Source: Lachnospiraceae bacterium
Lineage (GTDB): Bacteria > Bacillota > Clostridia > Lachnospirales > Lachnospiraceae
Length of the DNA stretch: 64,000 bases
Direction: 5' to 3'
Assembly (NCBI GenBank): GCA_009911195.1
Contig: QXWV01000053.1
Location: forward strand, 42,380-106,379
Below are positions 63,131 through 64,000 of the stretch, piece after piece; within the stretch, counting starts at the first letter, position 1, and every line of letters starts with the position of its first letter. Both the position numbers and the translations under genes were made by a program. The notes beneath the pieces are model-generated. The model worked only from the letters and a program-made list of their open reading frames with translations, ran no database searches and had not been told where the DNA came from.

Positions 63131-63164
63131 AAAAAACGCCTAGCCAGTTTATCTGGTCAGGCGC
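63131..63164 (-). terminator. Terminator of the tRNA cluster
   Basis: GCGCCTGACCAG-ATAAA-CTGGCTAGGCG (5 bp + 4 bp with a 2x2 internal mismatch) is followed on the minus strand by TTTTTT, 15 bases after tRNA-Lys. Confidence 0.8.
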
Positions 63165-63178
63165 ATTCATTATCACAA

Positions 63179-63251
63179 TGAGACATCGGGGATTCGAACC
63201 CCGGACAACTTGATTAAAAGTCAAGTGCTCTACCAACTGAGCTAATATCCC
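63179..63251 (-). tRNA. tRNA-Lys(TTT)
   Basis: A 73-nt cloverleaf; acceptor GGGATAT pairs with ATGTCTC (two G-U pairs), anticodon loop CTTTTAA, T-arm GGTTCGAAT. CCA is not encoded. Confidence 0.96.
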
Positions 63252-63275
63252 ATATCTTTATTTAGACAAAGATAA

Positions 63276-63348
<73 letters not shown>

Positions 63349-63354
63349 ATTGAG

Positions 63355-63428
63355 TAGCGGGGATAGGATTTGAACCTATGACCTTCGGGTTATGAGCCCG
63401 ACGAGCTTCCAGACTGCTCCACCCCGCG
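63355..63428 (-). tRNA. Initiator tRNA-fMet(CAT)
   Basis: A 74-nt cloverleaf; begins CGCGGGG, ends CCCCGCT-A. The unpaired first position (C1 against U72) and the three G-C pairs flanking the anticodon loop CTCATAA mark it as the initiator. CCA not encoded. Confidence 0.95.
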
Positions 63429-63476
63429 TTATTCATATTCTATATAATATGCAATCTTCTAGGTTATTAGACCTAA

Positions 63477-63558
63477 TGGATGGAGGTGGATTCGAACCAC
63501 CGAAGCAATTTGCAGCAGATTTACAGTCTGTCCCCTTTGGCCACTCGGGAATCCATCC
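63477..63558 (-). tRNA. tRNA-Tyr(GTA)
   Basis: An 82-nt class II tRNA with a long variable arm; acceptor GGATGGA / TCCATCC, anticodon loop CTGTAAA. CCA not encoded. Confidence 0.95.
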
Positions 63559-63606
63559 ATATATTTAAAATTTTATATGAATAAAAGCTCTATATCTTTT
63601 ATTCAA

Positions 63607-63679
63607 AGCCGATGATCGGACTCGAACCGATAACCTGCTGATTACAAATCAGCTGCTCTGCCAATTGAGCCACATCGGC
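63607..63679 (-). tRNA. tRNA-Thr(TGT)
   Basis: A 73-nt cloverleaf; acceptor GCCGATG / CATCGGC, anticodon loop TTTGTAA. CCA not encoded. Confidence 0.96.
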
Positions 63680-63686
63680 AAACCAA

Positions 63687-63759
63687 TGGGACCTATAGGG
63701 CTCGAACCTATGACCCTCTGCTTGTAAGGCAGATGCTCTCCCAGCTGAGCTAAGATCCC
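63687..63759 (-). tRNA. tRNA-Val(TAC)
   Basis: A 73-nt cloverleaf; acceptor GGGATCT / AGGTCCC, anticodon loop CTTACAA. CCA not encoded. Confidence 0.96.
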
Positions 63760-63777
63760 AGCAATAAAATTGCTATA

Positions 63778-63851
63778 CGACCCGGATGGGACTCGAACCC
63801 ACGACCTCCGCCGTGACAGGGCGGCGCTCTAACCAACTGAGCCACCGGGCC
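63778..63851 (-). tRNA. tRNA-Asp(GTC)
   Basis: A 74-nt cloverleaf; acceptor GGCCCGG / CCGGGTC, anticodon loop CTGTCAC, discriminator G. First tRNA after the 23S gene. Confidence 0.96.
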
Positions 63852-63945
63852 ATTTTACTGCTCTTATAAAAGACTCATACCCTCAAAACCGAACACCTCC
63901 ACACGCACAAGATACACCATACCCACACCACACCAAGCCTCCACG

Positions 63946-64000
63946 ATGGGTAAGCCCTCGGCCTATTAGTACACGTCAGCTCCATGCATCGCTGCACTTC
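63946..64000 (-). rRNA. 23S rRNA, 3' end (partial)
   Basis: The minus strand reads GCAGCGATGCATGGAGCTGA then CGTGTACTAATAGGCCGAGG and GCTTACCC, the conserved 3' terminus of clostridial 23S rRNA. The rest lies beyond the window. No 5S gene fits into the 94 bases between this and tRNA-Asp; that spacer contains the GGTGTTCGGTTTTGAGGG type sequence common near rRNA ends. Confidence 0.93.

Overview
The window looks like a gut Clostridia chromosome of the Lachnospiraceae type. The evidence is low-to-moderate G+C, strong AGGAGG ribosome sites, sporulation genes (spmA, yaaT/ricT, yaaR), a FabK/FabZ/FabT-style fatty-acid locus, several AraC-type response regulators paired with YesM-like kinases, and DUF1703-type AAA ATPases. 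The species cannot be fixed from the sequence alone. Nearly all long genes lie on the minus strand, running away from the rRNA/tRNA block at the right edge.

Left third (1-29.6 kb): carbohydrate scavenging. Three ABC-sugar importer / two-component modules follow each other. (a) A solute-binding lipoprotein and a truncated permease diverge from a plus-strand kinase/regulator pair. (b) Kinase + regulator, then binding protein, two permeases and two GH31 enzymes, one a clear YicI-type alpha-xylosidase; this fits uptake of alpha-xylosylated (xyloglucan-derived) oligosaccharides. (c) Binding protein, two permeases (one frameshifted), kinase, regulator and a GH32 fructosidase, fitting sucrose or fructo-oligosaccharides. 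A 305-bp palindromic MITE-like element with an 11-12 bp target duplication sits on the GH32 stop codon. A zinc alcohol dehydrogenase, a remnant of a CoA-transferase, a ROK regulator, mscS, a flavodoxin-like protein and a VOC protein complete this part.

Middle (30-43 kb): accessory DNA. After a large EndoQ-like PHP / UvrD helicase fusion comes a stretch of decayed and chimeric genes: a glycosylase-like fragment, a serine-recombinase fragment, an HNH fragment joined to a beheaded methyltransferase, and two successive islands inserted at spmA. spmA is intact at 42226-42858, but its 3' part is repeated at 39307-39699 and again at 36180-36269. Each repeat is bordered by the palindrome TTGTGTCA-N6-TGACAC(AA). 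Each island carries a divergent integrase-like gene and an ATPase or DNA-binding protein. One of these genes is disabled by an exact 29-bp tandem duplication.

Right third (43-64 kb): core genes. A type II fatty-acid synthesis locus (acpP-fabK, then fabD-fabG-fabF-fabZ-FabK-like-fabH) carries two TTTGA-N3-TCAAA sites matching the FabT operator. One overlaps the -10 of a near-consensus promoter in front of acpP; the other lies between a terminator and fabD. Upstream is the conserved yaaR-holB-yaaT-trmN6-rsmI group with pyk and an Orn/Lys/Arg decarboxylase-family gene, then an L,D-transpeptidase, an NSS transporter, seven tRNA genes and the 3' end of a 23S rRNA gene.

The least explained signal is a family of leader sequences. 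Two of them (before the alpha-xylosidase and the second FabK-like gene) can each fold as a compact H-type pseudoknot ending a few bases before the Shine-Dalgarno, with matching short loops and compensating stem changes. A third, divergent relative precedes an HD-domain gene. This could be a cis-regulatory RNA or a dispersed repeat captured in 5' UTRs.
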